From positions 372,001-436,000 of the forward strand of contig WTXI01000004.1 in NCBI GenBank assembly GCA_022376515.1: DNA of 64,000 nucleotides, in the 5' to 3' direction. Source of the DNA: Lactifluus volemus (lineage: Eukaryota > Basidiomycota > Agaricomycetes > Russulales > Russulaceae). The position numbers and the translations under genes were made by a program. The notes below the pieces were generated by a model, which was not told the DNA's origin, searched no databases, and saw nothing but the letters and a program-made list of their open reading frames with translations. Positions 32,576 through 44,239 of this stretch are shown piece by piece; positions within the stretch are counted from its first letter, which is position 1, and every line of letters begins with the position of its first letter.

Positions 32576-33976
32576 TTTCAGGGAAGTGACGTAGAGACGA
32601 TTGACGAGCGTATGTAGGCCTCTTGGACGATTCCCGTGGCGGTGGCGGTTGTATTTGGTCAAGATGGGCGCTGACCTATATCCAGAATTGGACGCCGGCC
32701 CGGGAGTCAACCTTCTCCTCACCATGATTGTCATCGTCGCCGTCATCATCTCATTCCACTTTCACACACATACCTCCATTTAAACAGTATGTGCTCGAAT
32801 ACAGCGCAGACGGGTAAATACCTTACCACCTTCAAGTGCTGTCCACCAATGCCACGTCACGAACTCATCCCGCACAAAGCGTCATGAATATGGACGTACA
32901 GCACTATTAGATGGACGTTTTTGGCGTGCGTTATTTCTTCTCCCAATAGTAACCAACACACGACGCCGTTACACATGTGGTGATACTGACCGACTGCCAG
33001 TGGTTCTTGGAGGATCATCGATCGCGCAGGCGGCAGAGGTCGCATGCCAGTGGATCAAATACGATGTTTTTTTTTTTTTTTTTTTCATTCTAGCATGACG
33101 TATTCTCTCCGTACTGCGATGGCGCCGTGCCGTGCCGTTGCCGTTGCCATGCACACACCCACTGGCAACACCCACGAACGGAATTGAAAAAAAACAACAC
33201 TACAGACAGAAGAGCGCTGAATAAGCTATGGGATACTGCGTAAACTGGATTCGTTTTAATCTCGATTCGCCTTCCCCCAGAACGTGGAGTGGCAAGAACA
33301 TCTGGTCCAGGGCCAAGAAAAGTTGCAAGGGCAGCTAGAGTGTGTGGACAACGGTTACTGCCAGTGGGTAGTACTAGTCGTACGTACCACAAATCATAAT
33401 ATATTGGATAGCTACCTCAAGTAAGATGCAAGCTTGACTTGTGCAGCCACCGTAGAATGCGGCAGTAAAGAGAATTATAGCCCAGGGAAGCAACGAGTCG
33501 TGTGATTGTTGTTGCATTGTCGATCTCTGCCGCTGTGCGCACGTCACTGTCATTGACTCCTACCCCACCTTTCCGCGTCGCATCGGGCCGCCACAGCGAT
33601 CACAACCATGCTTCTGTGAGCCGCAATCGCACCGCTGATACACGTGCAGTCGATATCCGCATCGTTGGTACTGGAGCTGGACAGGTATGCGTCAAACATG
33701 GGTGTGATAGTGGTGAGATGGATGCGCGGGGAGTGTGGAGATCTCCACACAAGCGACGGAGAAGTGGAAGGTCACGAGTTGCAAAATTCGATAAGCGATA
33801 GGCATACGAGTAACCTAACTGTAGCAGCAGTCACGGAGCTAGATATACTCAAGCTGTGCGTAGATATATCGCTAGGAAATGACACAGTGCTCAAAACGCA
33901 AATAACGATGGGAACTTGAAGGGAACGTTATAGTCATCATAACGCAACCAGAGGCATATCGAATATCGAGCGATCC
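32576..33976 (+). pseudogene. Upstream region of F with plus-strand partner-gene remnants
   Basis: From 32789 the start region MCSNTAQTG is recognisable but soon frameshifted. Exon-2-like and GTACGTACCACAAAT motifs follow (to about 33390), then a segment (33500-33800) whose plus frame contains DTRAVDIRIVGTGAGQVCVK and which recurs at 55.37-55.6 kb. A T-run of about 20 bases lies at 33066-33086. Overall degenerate. Confidence 0.38.
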
Positions 33977-34296
33977 ACCAAAGGCAGACTGACGGGACGG
34001 CCTTCTACTTTACGTTCATTAAGAAATCTGGTAAACTAGTCCCAAAGATCGCTTTCTCCTGAAGAAATAATCTCCTCAAGGTTCGGAAGGAGTTCCAGTG
34101 GTGGCTCTCCATCGTCAGATGGTAAGGAACCGAAGATTTCGCTGACGAGACCATCTTGCACATGGATAGTCTTCGCGTTGGTGAACGACCTATCACACCA
34201 CTGACTTCGGTCGACACGTTTTTTCTATTTTGGTACTGGGTGGTGGTACTTGTCGTAGTAGCTGAATGTGACGTTCTCGACAATAGAAAGTACTGT
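33977..34296 (-). pseudogene. F-box fragment G (C-terminal scrap)
   Basis: Only about 320 bp matching the 3' end of the F-box genes is present (RPVSL.., PPLELLPNLEE and NAKTIHVQD equivalents), with frameshifts between them. It ends abruptly near 34296, where unrelated spacer resumes. No F-box or leader. Confidence 0.6.
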
Positions 34297-34379
34297 ATGT
34301 GACTAACTGGCACTGGCAAGGGTCAAAGGCGAGCGCGCTTGAATTAATCAGCACATCACGTGATCTAAAGATGATAACG

Positions 34380-34915
34380 GAGGCGGCGTACAACTTTTCG
34401 ATAGAAACGTCACTGTCCTTGGCTCCCACCCCACCTTGCCACATCGCATCGTGCCGCAACGGCGATCACAACCACGCTTCTATGAGCCCCTGACATGTGA
34501 AGTCGATATCCGTTGGAGGGTCGGGTGCTGCCTCGAGGATGTAGTGGTTGGGGATGAAGCTGAAGCCGCGTTGTTTCTGTGCTTATCTCAGCGTCGGGTA
34601 ACTGTACAATGTCTGCTACGCTGTCATCCTGACCCCGCTGTCCCTAATCCCCACTCCACCGTATTCTTGGTACTAGTTTGCGTCAAAGAGGAGCGTGCCA
34701 GTGGGGAGATGGATGCGCGGGGAGTGCTAAGGCGGGTGAAGATCTCCACGCAAGCGACGGAGAAGTGGAAGGTTACGTGTTTGCAAAGACTCGATAAGCG
34801 GTAGGCATACTAGTAACCTAACTGTAGCAGCAGTCATGGAGCTAGGTATACTCAAGCTGTACGTAGATACATCGCAAGGAAATGACACGGTGCTCGAAAC
34901 GCGAATAACGATGGG
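34380..34915. repeat. 535-bp spacer duplicated at 56540-57085
   Basis: Long near-identical match to 56540-57085 with small indels. Both copies lie immediately downstream of the 3' end of a closely related F-box gene (H and J). No gene is supported. Confidence 0.75.
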
Positions 34916-34939
34916 AAATTGAAGGGAACATTATAGTCA

Positions 34940-35639
34940 TTATAACACATCAGGTATATAGAACATCGAGCGATCCACCAAACGCAGGCTGACGGGACGG
35001 CCTGCTTCTTGACGTTCATTAATAAATCGGGTAAACTTGTCCAGAACATAGATTCCTCCACAATATCCAATCTCCTCAAGGTTCGGAAGGAACTGCCCTC
35101 GTAGCTGTCCATAGTCAGATGGTAAGGAATGGAAAATATTGCCGGCGAGATTATCTTTCACATAGATAGTCTTCGCGTTGGTGAATGGCTCAAGAAGTTC
35201 ACACCACTGACTTCTGTCGACACTGTTGTCAGTGTGCCACCGCGATGACGATCGACCTTTGTCTTGTAAGCTAAGTGTGAGATCCTCGACGACGGAAAGT
35301 ACGGGTGAAAGTACACGGAAGAATTCCACCGCAGACGCTACCTGCTGGTTGAGACGCATGCGGCTGATCCTTAACAGCAAGGGAGTGTCCCACTTGAAAG
35401 GGACTGCGTGTAATGAGACGCCACGATTTCCAAACATTATCTGTACAGCGGTGAATCTAAGGTTCTTGGATGTTTGCACGAATTGCAAGAGGGGTGGAAT
35501 TATAAAGGGGGGCTGATCAAAGAGATGGACATGAAGTTTGTTGAGGGAAGGGGCCCTGATCCGAGCAACAAGGAGTTCCAAATAGATGCTCGGACCACTG
35601 AAACAAAACCAGCGTAGGTTGGGAAGTGTGATCATGTTA
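34940..35639 (-). pseudogene. F-box gene H, C-terminal half
   Basis: Minus-strand sequence continuing the F-box body (MITLPNLRWFCFSGPS to SMFYIPDVL). The N-terminal half of the same gene lies 14.7 kb away at 50323-51190. Together they match copy J almost residue for residue, showing a single gene split by the transposon at 35640-50322. Confidence 0.85.
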
Positions 35640-35820
35640 TTGTATTTTGCAAATGAGTTGTCACAACCCTAAAAATAAAAAAATAAAAAACTAAAAAAAT
35701 TGAAACACATATATCTCCCTGAATTCTCAATGTATGAAGCTCGGAGGGGTACCAAATTGATCGGAAGAATTAGTAGAATAGAACTATTATGGACCGAGGA
35801 AGGAATAGAGAGAATTACAA
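35640..35820 (+). repeat. Left terminal inverted repeat of the Tc1-type element
   Basis: Matches the reverse complement of about 50140-50322. The outer 35 bp are identical; further in, ATATATCTCCC, AAGCTCGGAGGGG and GAAGAATTAGTAGAATAG blocks are shared. Confidence 0.85.
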
Positions 35821-35899
35821 AAAAATGGTTTTTTGAGTTCGGTGTAACCATTTGCCATACTCGGAGCAACACGTGCATCATTTTCTTCACCCTTTTACC

Positions 35900-38172
35900 A
35901 TGACCACGGGGAGAAAGAGGCCGAGGAATAGTGCTCCAAAGGGTTCTGCTCATTCCGTTGGCAAAAAACCAAGGCCAAGTAAGTTGTCCTCTGTTCTTAT
36001 ATATATATCCACATAACATACCCTTTTTCCTTAGGTCCTTCGGACACACCTGAGTCATCCAAGCGTTGCACGTGCACACAATGCAAGAGTCGCAAGGTCA
36101 AGTGTGTATACAAGGATGACTCCTCCGAGTGCCAGAAGTGCATTAGTTCTGGACTGGAGGGCACCTGTACATCGAGTGCTGGTGTCCTGACACCTGGGCC
36201 AGATACATCAATCCCTCAACGGCCACTGCGATCCTCTCGCCGATCTGCTTCTTCACATCACCCCCCTAAGGCCTCAGAAGATACCCATCAGCCTACAAAA
36301 CGTCAGAGCAATGATAGGATCAGGAAAAGTCCATCTGAGGGTCGAGGTGCTTCAATTTATGTTCTCACATTTACGTATGGATTTACTCAAATTTTTCTCA
36401 TTTTCAGATCACTACGTGTTACCAACAATTGCTGAGGAACCCATATCTAATGCTTCTGACCCTATAATCTCATTCCAATCCTTTATTGATCTTGAAAAGG
36501 CACAACCTCAGGCGCCCTCTGATGACGATGACGATGACTTGGATGATCTAGGCTTGGCATCAGATGACGACAATGGCTCTATTCAATCTGGATCTGAGAC
36601 AGATGGCGATAGTGTTCTAGAACCAATATCGCGACAATCTGATAGCGCTCCAAGGCGCTCAAAGTCAGGTGGTAAACATCCGACAGCCCACCACTCCCGT
36701 TCTGACTCTCAGGCACCCCAGGATCCCACTGATGATCCACGCACATGTAGTACATATTTCATTTCTTGTCCTTTTTCATTTTCCATAGCAGCTAATTTTT
36801 TTTGAAACAGAATTTGATATCTCTGCTGTCGTGACAAAAGACGATGGTAGCAATTGCCCTTTTACGATCATCTCATTCACATCACTCAAACGCTTGACGG
36901 ATACTGTTAGCCAGAAGCTTGGATGTTACCCTGGGTCCCTGAAGCTACGCTACCGCCTCGACACTGACAAGCCAAAGACCCCAGCAACATCAATTCAAAG
37001 CGTGGATGAACTCAAGATTTTCAAGGACCGTTTGCGTCTTCTCATTGTCCCCCAGCGCCTTTCAAATGGCAAACTGTCATCTCGTGTCCTCAAACCAGTG
37101 ACTGTGTGTTTCGAGAATGGATCTAACACAGATCAAAGTTCAGCTCATACAAGTCAGAGCAATAGCCGTCACAGTACCACATCAGGGGAGAAGCAGGTAT
37201 GCGATTCCATTTATGTCTATTTTTCTTTTGTTGAAAGTGCCACTGGCAGAAAGCGCGGCCATCATCAAAGCAGCCAAGTGCCCTGGGAGCTGGCACCGGC
37301 ACGTCATCCAATTCTAACCCAGTATCTAATCATACCCAGATGTCGCAGAAGGCAGTGGTTGCTGACCTGCAGCAACACTGGAAGTGCCTCCTCCACTCTA
37401 AGACCAAGGATACATTTTGCTGGCAGTCACCACAATCCAATCGCGTCTGCTATGAGCTCACTTTTACGCACCTTGGGCTATGGGCAATGGAAATAGTCTG
37501 TCCATATTTACCATCCCCCGTCAATCAATGCCATGACTAACTAGATCACAGGGCAGAGGCAATGCGACTGTTGATGACAAGCCCGAAAACTTGCATCTCC
37601 ATATCGCTCGGCCACATGCACGTGCTGGAAGCACGCCACCACAACACCACCCTGATCATGGGAACGCCCCAATAGCACCCAATGCTGCCACTACCACTGG
37701 CATGGGCTACCAAGCCGGCCCCACGCCTGCACCCCAGGCTGTTGCCGCTGTTCTTCCTCAGGCTCCTGGGCCATATGGCGGCCCATACATGACCCAACCC
37801 ATGATAGGCCAGTACTTCATGCCATATCCAGGATATCCTCAGCTTCCCATCATCAATCCTAGCATGCCATTCCCTCAGTCACCTGCTCCAAGGGCTGAAA
37901 AGAACCCGCGCGACTACCCAAATATTTGTACATGGTTTCGATACCTTGATAAGCACGAAGGACGAAACATGGATGGCATAACTTTCGAACCATTTGGCCC
38001 ATTGCTTGCAGCGCAGGGATTTGTTCGCATTACGCAACTGGTATCTGAGCATGTAGGCTTGAATGACTTGCAGCAGTGGCTTAGTATTGGGCCTGGGACG
38101 GCAGTTTTGATCAAGGAATATGCTCAAGCTGATGTGCGGGCCATAGAAATGGGGAGGTTATTCATTGGGTGA
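35900..38172 (+). CDS. Zn2Cys6-like DNA-binding protein carried by the Tc1-type element
   Basis: Predicted exons 35900-35978, 36035-36346, 36408-about 36746, about 36811-37196, 37250-37495 and 37552-38172. The N terminus is basic (MTTGRKRPRNSAPKG). Exon 2 has a fungal binuclear zinc cluster (CTQCKSRKVKC, then CQKCISSGLEGTC). An acidic Ser/Asp stretch follows, then SCPFT-like and VADLQQHWKCLLHSK..DTFCW..CYELTFTHLGLWAMEI with ordered Cys/His, a Pro/Gly-rich linker and a conserved-looking end (ICTWFRYLDKHEGRN). The splice between exons 3 and 4 is unresolved: the obvious sites would create TAA. All other joins keep frame. Likely binds DNA, perhaps the element's ends; this is inference. Confidence 0.65.
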
Positions 38173-38254
38173 TCCCCAAGGCATTTACTGACATGCTTCA
38201 TCATAAACACTTGTATCTATCACTAGCATGGACCCATGCATCAGGAAAACGTCA

Positions 38255-38450
38255 TATTTGCTTAATGTGCTTAAAGTGTGATTAGTGTGCTTAATTTCGT
38301 CATTAAGCAGGTTAAGCAAGCATTAAGAAGAATTAAGCACAAGTTAAGCAACCCTTGATTAAGCACAGTAAGCGCACCCCTGTGCTGAATTAAGCACATT
38401 TGCTGAATTAAGCGCATTCTGCTTAATTAAGCTAATTAAGCAAGATCTAA
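38255..38450. repeat. Left TTAAGC array of element 1
   Basis: More than a dozen TTAAGC or GCTTAA motifs in under 200 bp, both orientations, often as palindromic GCTTAATTAAGC. Confidence 0.85.
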
Positions 38451-38589
38451 GTAACAAGCATCTTTCACATTTTTAACTAATTTGAAATTTTCATCACAAT
38501 TTGAAATTTTCAATCACACAATTTTATAGGCATCAAAATTATATATTGGAGTAAAACTACAACATGAATATCTAAGACTAGTAATCTAC

Positions 38590-39480
38590 AGGCCTTGGTG
38601 CAACAGCCCTGGGGGGGTGGGACTGCAGGGCCACGAGGAGGCGGCGGCGGAGGCGGAGGCGGAGGCGGAGGCGCGGGAGGCACAGGAGGAGGTGCGGGAG
38701 CGCGGGAGGTGCGGGAAGCGCGGGAGGCGCGGGAGGAGGCGAGGGACAAAGGAAGAGGCACGGGGCGCGGGAAGCCCAGGAAATGCCGCGGGAGGGCAGG
38801 AGAAGCCGCGGGAGGCGCGGGACGCACAGGAGGTGCGGGGACGGCGGAGGGGACGGCGGAGGAGACGGAAGTGCGCAGGAGGCGCAGGAGGGGGGTGCAG
38901 GCAGGGGAGGCAGCGGCACAGGAGGAGGCAGAGGTGGAGGTGGAGGCGAACGAAAAAAAAAAAACGGTCAGGAAGCGTTGGGGCGAGGTAGCGTACAACA
39001 TACCGAGGAGGTGGCGCAGAAGGCGCGGCGCAGACAGCGTGCGCCGTGGACCCCTCGCAGCCCAGTGGTTCCAGGAGGATGCGAAGGAGGCGAGGGCGTG
39101 GACGCGGCGCAGGCGCAGGAGGCAGAGGATAACGTGGTGGAGGCAGAGGCAGAGGCAGAGGCAGAGGCAGAGGAGGGAGGAAGTAACAGTGAGACGCGTT
39201 TGCGCGGGGGAAGTCAAAAAAAAAGAGGGGGGGGGAATGCGGTGGCAAGGAGAACGCGGGGACGCTGAGACGTGTGGCGGCGCAAAGCGGCGAGCGGTGG
39301 CGACAGAGGCCACGAAGACGGCGGTAGAAGGAGAATATTGAGACTTGTGGCGGCGCCAGACAGCGAGCCCGCCGTGGTGGCGACAGCGGAGGGCCGAACA
39401 CAGAGACGACGGCAATAGAGGGGACAGAGGGGAAGCACGAAAACGATGGACGAAAATCAACATCGTGCAAATAAGAACAA
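38590..39480. repeat. GC-rich, purine-skewed low-complexity core of element 1
   Basis: The plus strand is about all G/A with C, including runs of GGAGGC (38640-38680) and GCAGAG (39146-39178). Very long frames in several phases (Gly/Arg/Glu-rich one way, Pro/Arg/Ser-rich the other) result from the skew and are not evidence of genes. Confidence 0.7.
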
Positions 39481-39740
39481 GCAAAAGATGCACGTGGTCG
39501 GTGCACGGGAACGACTTAGTGAAATTTTCATGACTTTGCATATTTTTCGGACTTTAATTAAATTACATAAATTACTTCCATTTGCTTAGAGTCCGTTCGG
39601 CCACACTTGTCAGCCGAAATTGTGAAAATTTCGGTAACTTCGGAGACCGGTCCGGGGGTGTCCGTTTCTTTTTCGTTTCGTCAAACTTCAGTCAAAAAGT
39701 CCTTTTTCCACTTGTTTCTTCGCTTTACTCGACTTTATTT

Positions 39741-41068
39741 ATGGCCAAGAAGTCGGATAAAGCACGGGGGATATGTTATAAACCATTTCCGAATGTAACC
39801 CAGGGCTCCCTGCATACCTACCTCGATCCCGGCCCCATCCAAGACAAAACCCAGGCGGTGTGGACCATTCAGTGCATCCTCAACTTGATATCCTTCGCAG
39901 TTCCACACCTTTCAAGTGCGGGAGATGGCCACAAGCTCACTGTTGCCAACCAGAAACTGGTAGCCACACAACTCAACAAGAAAATCGTTGTTGGGGGGAA
40001 GAAGAAGCCATCATCGGTGCAGAACAAACTCAATGATGTAAGTAGCCATTCATTTATTCTATACATGTTCTGATCTGGTATTAGCTGCTCTCCGTCTTCC
40101 AGACCGTTGATTTTCTGGAGAACAGGGCATCAGGTGTTTCGTACACACAGAGTTCTGGGTGTAACATCATGACACCGGAGGAGGATGTGACATGGGAGGC
40201 TTTGTGCCTGCAGTACCCGAATGCGTTGCCCTTCAGAAACTGCGGGTGGGAGATCTACGAGGACGTCAAGAAGCTTTGTCCAAACAAGGCAAAAGGCACC
40301 CACTCGTTTTATCCATCAAATGGGACACAAGGCACGCGTGATCCAACAACCACTGAGGCATCACAAGGTGGTGAGGAATCATCAACGTTACACCAGTTCT
40401 CACCAGAATGGGATGAAACGGCACTCAACACTGCCTTTCAGGAGAGCCAATCTGATGACGAGGTGCCATCAAACTCGATCGACACAGAAGCGGGCGATGA
40501 CTCACCGCACTGCAATAGCCCCCTGCCCCCCATCGGAGACACTTCCTCAGGAGATGATGGCATGCAGGTTGATCTAACAAAGGTGACTTCTTACCATACG
40601 TGGCATACGACTTGATGTTTTACTCATCTATTCCAGGGTGTTATCCCGATGCCCGAGAAGACCCCAAAGCCAACAAGCCGAAAAAGGAAGGACCCGCCCA
40701 CTTCTGCGCGTTCCTCAGCTCCAACGAAGCGTGCCATGCACACAGCTGAAGCACTTGCCCGTGTGGGTGACTCAGTCCTTGATTTCGGTCGTCGTTTCGA
40801 GGCCTCCACGGACAAGCTGATTGGGGCCATCAAACCAACTTATGATGCCAGTCCCATTCGACGAACCACTGCTATGTGCTTGGCTGAAAAGGAGGAGGCA
40901 TGGTTGACGTTACCTCAGCAAATCCAGTTCTCACAGCACCTCGAGACAACAACAAAGGCCGACACCTATATTGTGTGGTGTGCGAAGCCATCTCCACAAC
41001 GTAAAGTGTATGTAGCTACCATTCTGGGCATCCCCCCTCCTTCCGACTATGACAATCCATTCTTTTAA
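39741..41068 (+). CDS. Harbinger accessory DNA-binding (Myb/SANT-like) protein
   Basis: Predicted join(39741..40037, 40103..40582, 40637..41068), 402 residues, all in frame. No Myb signature is beyond doubt by eye, but position and organisation fit: Harbinger elements encode a second protein that takes the transposase into the nucleus and binds the ends. Visible: MAKKSDKARGICYKPFPN at the start, a Trp-containing helical stretch DVTWEALCLQYPNALPF followed by GWEIYEDVKKLCPN, acidic/Ser linkers, a basic TSRKRKDPP cluster, and a C-terminal EKEEAWLTLPQQIQF helix. It overlaps the transposase 3' end by 4 bp, tail to tail. Confidence 0.75.
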
Positions 41069-42524
41069 TTATCCAACTCGTTGTCACTCCCTGGGTCTAT
41101 CCCGTCTATGTCCATCTCATCTTCGTTTCCCACTCCATTCTCATCATCAGTTATATCTAGGTCATTGTCCACCATAATACCTCTATCAGATAATGTTTTC
41201 TCATACTGTTCCCACATTGCTTGTGCAATCAAAGCTCGGAGCTGTCGGCCTTCCTCTGTCTCCTCCTCTGTGAGGCGGGCATCTGCTATGGTTCCCTGTG
41301 ACTGTGACAGTTCCTCGGGATTAAGGTGCTCTCCAGGAGATGGATCATATATGTCGTTATTGACATGAACTTGTGTTGGATCTCTGTCAAGAATGAAGTT
41401 GTGGAGTGCAGCTAATGCTGCAGGAATGCGTGCTTGTAGTGCCATGTCAAACTTTGATGGGAGGACCAGTATGACCCAGCGCTTTTTGATAACACCAAAA
41501 ATACGCTCAATGACATTCCGTGCTTGTGCATGACGTAGATTGAAGAGTTCCTCTTTGTTCCTTGGTCTGAGGATATGTTAGCCGAAATGCTATATAACAA
41601 GATAAAAAATGGTACTACCGTTGACGAGCTCGACCCCATTCCTGCAGATGATAACGGACACCACGATATGGAATGAGGACACAGTCACATAGAGGAAATC
41701 CAGCATCACCAAGGTAAAAATACCCAGGTGGAACACAGAGATCGTTGATGCGAGCATCAGAATAGAGGAATGAGTCATTAACAGAACCCTCCCATCCAGT
41801 CAACAGATACAAGAACTGCATGGAGAATGTACAGATGGCAAGGATGTTTTGAGAAAGTAATCCTTTCCGATCACGTGCATTGGCTCGATCCTTCGTAGAT
41901 GGAGATGCTGCAATATGAGATCCATCTATAGCTCCAAGACATTTTTCAAAGAATGGCCAGAACTTCTGGCTGCGTTGGAGATATTGAGGAGGGGAATCCA
42001 ATGTGGATGGGAGCTTTACATATTTTGTATAGAATTCTTGTGATGAAAAGGCCATGCACATCTTTCGAAAATATCTGATATGATTTGGGGGATGAGACAG
42101 TTCAGGCTGTGAGTTGGATCTGAACTTACTACCTTGCAATGGTCTCATTTGATCGCTGGAAACGCTCACCAGCATGTCTGACACCAAGGCCAGTAACACA
42201 TATGTAGAGGAAGATAGCAAGCTGCTCCTCAACTGTAACACCATTTTTTGAATCTCCATACCCCATCCCTCGTAGCTCAATGACAAGGTCAGTAAAAACA
42301 TATAATCGAACACCAAGCTCTGTATATATACGGTTTGGATGGCCACGGATAAGCTCCCATACCCATTCTTTGCCAGTGAGCCTTGAGGTATGATATGGTT
42401 GTGACCAGTATTCAGCTGAGGTATAGAGAGCTATTGCAGTTTGAACTAGATGGACAACAGCAGCAGCACTCTGATGCCATTGTTGTATATGCTGCTGGAT
42501 GGCTGTATTCAATGGCAAGGGCAT
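41065..42524 (-). CDS. PIF/Harbinger transposase (DDE_Tnp_4, HARBI1-like)
   Basis: Predicted join(41065..41566, 41619..42074, 42133..42524), 449 residues, both introns in frame. Features in order: an N-terminal region with VRLYVFTDLVIELRGMG and a helix-turn-helix-like segment (VTVEEQLAIFLY...GERFQRS); CLGAIDGSHI with the first catalytic Asp; GWEGSVNDSFLYSD; YLGDAGFPL with the second Asp; NLRHAQARNVIERIFGVIKK with the catalytic Glu. An acidic C-terminal tail (DEMDIDGIDPGSD) follows. This is the usual length and motif order for an active HARBI1-type nuclease. Confidence 0.92.
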
Positions 42525-42689
42525 GTTGCACAGTTTAACAGATTATCATTAAGGCTCGCGATGACCTCGATTAGGCTCGATATGTGACGGATGGCCCCGG
42601 ACCGGTCTCCGAAGTTACCGAAATTTTCACAATTTTGGCTGACAAGTGTGGCCGAACGGACTCTTAGCATGACTAAAAGCCTCTTAAAA

Positions 42690-42915
42690 TTCTCTTAGTT
42701 TGCTTAAACTACTTGTTTGCTTAGTGTGATTAAAGTTTGCTTAATTTTCATTATTGGTCATAATAAAATTTGCTTAGTTGTGCTGAGTGTGGATTAATGT
42801 GATTAATGTGCTTAATGTGCTTAAGCCAAAAAAAAGAAAACTTTTATTAAGCAGAAGACAGTAATTAAGACCATTAAGCAAAGTAAGCACCATTAATTAG
42901 CGTAAGCAAATATGA
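42690..42915. repeat. Right TTAAGC array of element 1
   Basis: Counterpart of the left array, with GCTTAA, TTAAGC and variants CTTAGT/GATTAA at short, irregular spacing. Confidence 0.8.
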
Positions 42916-42928
42916 CGTTTTCCTGATG

Positions 42929-43743
42929 TGCTCCGCACGGGACCTGGGTTATCCACAGTCATTCACGTGCACCTGTTTACAATTTTGAAGCGGAGAGTGA
43001 ATTGTAAAATTTTACTGGCTCTGCTTTCTTTCGTTCTTTGTTTTCATCAGCATGAGCATCAATGAATTTTTGCTAGACGCGTTGTGGATCCTCGTCGCAT
43101 GGGACTCCGAGTGTGTGTGGTGGTCTTTCATGGGTCTCATTCTGGGTGGATTAGTTTGATGGTTGCGTTCTCATCGAGAACGCAACCATCAAACTTCTTG
43201 TGCATCTCCGGCAGGTGTAATCATTGTTGTTACCGGTGAGTGTCATTATCAATCATGTTACGTCCGACTGTCTCAGATTTGAATCTTTCTGTTCTCTGAT
43301 GCTAGGTGTAGTGGTGTCGAATTGTCGTTATCGAGGACGCCGACTGTCGCTCTGTAGGGAAGTAGAAGATTGGGGCACCGCCTGCTACAATCGGCATGTG
43401 GCCTGCTGTCGACCAATCACATTGGTTTCATTGATTTGTTGCAAGTTTGTCTGCAGAAGCCTTCCCACTACACAGCAGCCGAACATGGGATATGTTATGG
43501 TTCAAGGGCAGGTTGGTCAACCGCTGGTCATGATCATCCCAGCCCGAGCTCCACAGGCCTCCACAAAGGAGCTCTGGGAGCGACAGCACTACACCAATCT
43601 GTAAGCGCTATCCAGAACCTCAAAGAAATATATGTAAATAAAATAAAAAGTCAACGGGGAGGCGTGCTCGGTCGAATGAGACTGCGGCCTCGGGAAATGC
43701 GTGACTCAGCGTGAGCAAGCCTCAAGTAGCTACAGTTTGAAAC
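42929..43743 (+). other. Unresolved plus-strand exons inside the Tc1-type element
   Basis: A 35-residue frame at 43052-43159 (MSINEFLLDALWILVAW..., strongly hydrophobic with many Trp) ends right before the perfect hairpin. Several possible introns follow. A frame ending 43604 reads MGYVMVQGQVGQPLVMII followed by PARAPQAS and looks coding. I could not join these into one gene with confidence. No homologue recognised. Confidence 0.3.
43153..43195. other. Perfect 20-bp hairpin with 3-nt loop
   Basis: AGTTTGATGGTTGCGTTCTC, loop ATC, then the exact complement. No mismatch in 20 bp. Confidence 0.95.
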
Positions 43744-44087
43744 ATGAATGGGTCTGGGCGTCCGCCCCAACGGGGCCAGTCCGGGTCGCCCTCAGGCGAT
43801 CTCGCGGCCAAATCTCCTCCCTCCTCGGCATCCAACATCACCTCCCAAAGCGTCAATATATTCCAACACTCCCCCGTGACCACGACCGTCGAGTCTTGCA
43901 AATCAAGGTCCGCAGCATGCCTGGCAACCTTCCGGTGTCGGTTCTAAAGATGTCAGCGGAGAGCGTGGCATGTCTTCGTCATCCCTCGCCCGCTGCCCCA
44001 CCATCCTCTGGCATCTCACGTTTCTTTCGTTCGCCGACTGATAACGCTCGTTCTGGGCCTTCGCAGTACACAGAGAGTCGCGTATAG
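43744..44087 (+). other. Two overlapping Ser/Pro-rich frames, possible gag-like remnant
   Basis: 43744-43947 reads MNGSGRPPQRGQSGSPSGDL...; the continuation in another frame reads SAESVACLRHPSPAAPP and SGISRFFRSPTDNARSGPSQ, ending at 44087. Composition resembles disordered N termini of fungal retroelement gag proteins, and an integrase remnant lies nearby, but on the other strand. Unproven. Confidence 0.22.
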
Positions 44088-44239
44088 TACAGCCTGAGAC
44101 AAAGGAACACGAGAAACAAAACAAAGCCACAAAAAGATACCAAACTGGGCAGACAATAAGAAAGCGAGGCAAACTAAGACGAAACAGGAGACAAGGAGAC
44201 ACGAGATGAGTCAGAAACGAGAGAGAAGAAAGAGACACG

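Larger units (their letters stand above)
39589..42663. mobile_element. PIF/Harbinger element, complete
   Basis: 3,075 bp with terminal inverted repeats of about 70 bp starting GAGTCCGTTCGGCCACACTT (one mismatch between ends in the portion compared) and a TTA target duplication (39586-39588 and 42664-42666), which is the family's hallmark. It contains the two expected convergent genes: a DNA-binding accessory protein (39741-41068) and a DDE transposase (41065-42524). Both are intact, so the element could be autonomous. Confidence 0.93.
38239..42928. mobile_element. TTAAGC-type element 1 (interrupted by Harbinger)
   Basis: Ends CATCAGGAAAACGTCATATT... (38239) and its complement (ending 42928). 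Inside both ends are dense arrays of TTAAGC/GCTTAA (38255-38450 and 42690-42915). Flanks show TG on both sides, so a 2-bp duplication is possible. Without the Harbinger element at 39589-42663 it is about 1.6 kb with no transposase, hence non-autonomous. Internal sequence next to the right array (ATTTTCGGA..TTAAATTA..) matches element 2 at 45061-48290. Confidence 0.75.

Noticed and set aside
38255..38450. TTAAGC arrays considered as a CRISPR-like or satellite array
   Set aside because: Motifs are 6-8 bp, in both orientations and irregularly spaced, with no uniform spacers; they lie at transposon ends in a eukaryotic genome.
38510..39541. Very long overlapping frames of up to 343 codons on both strands (Pro/Arg/Ser-rich on minus, Gly/Arg/Glu-rich on plus)
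   Set aside because: Several frames are open at once because the DNA is purine-skewed and repetitive; composition is low-complexity and there are no splice or start features.
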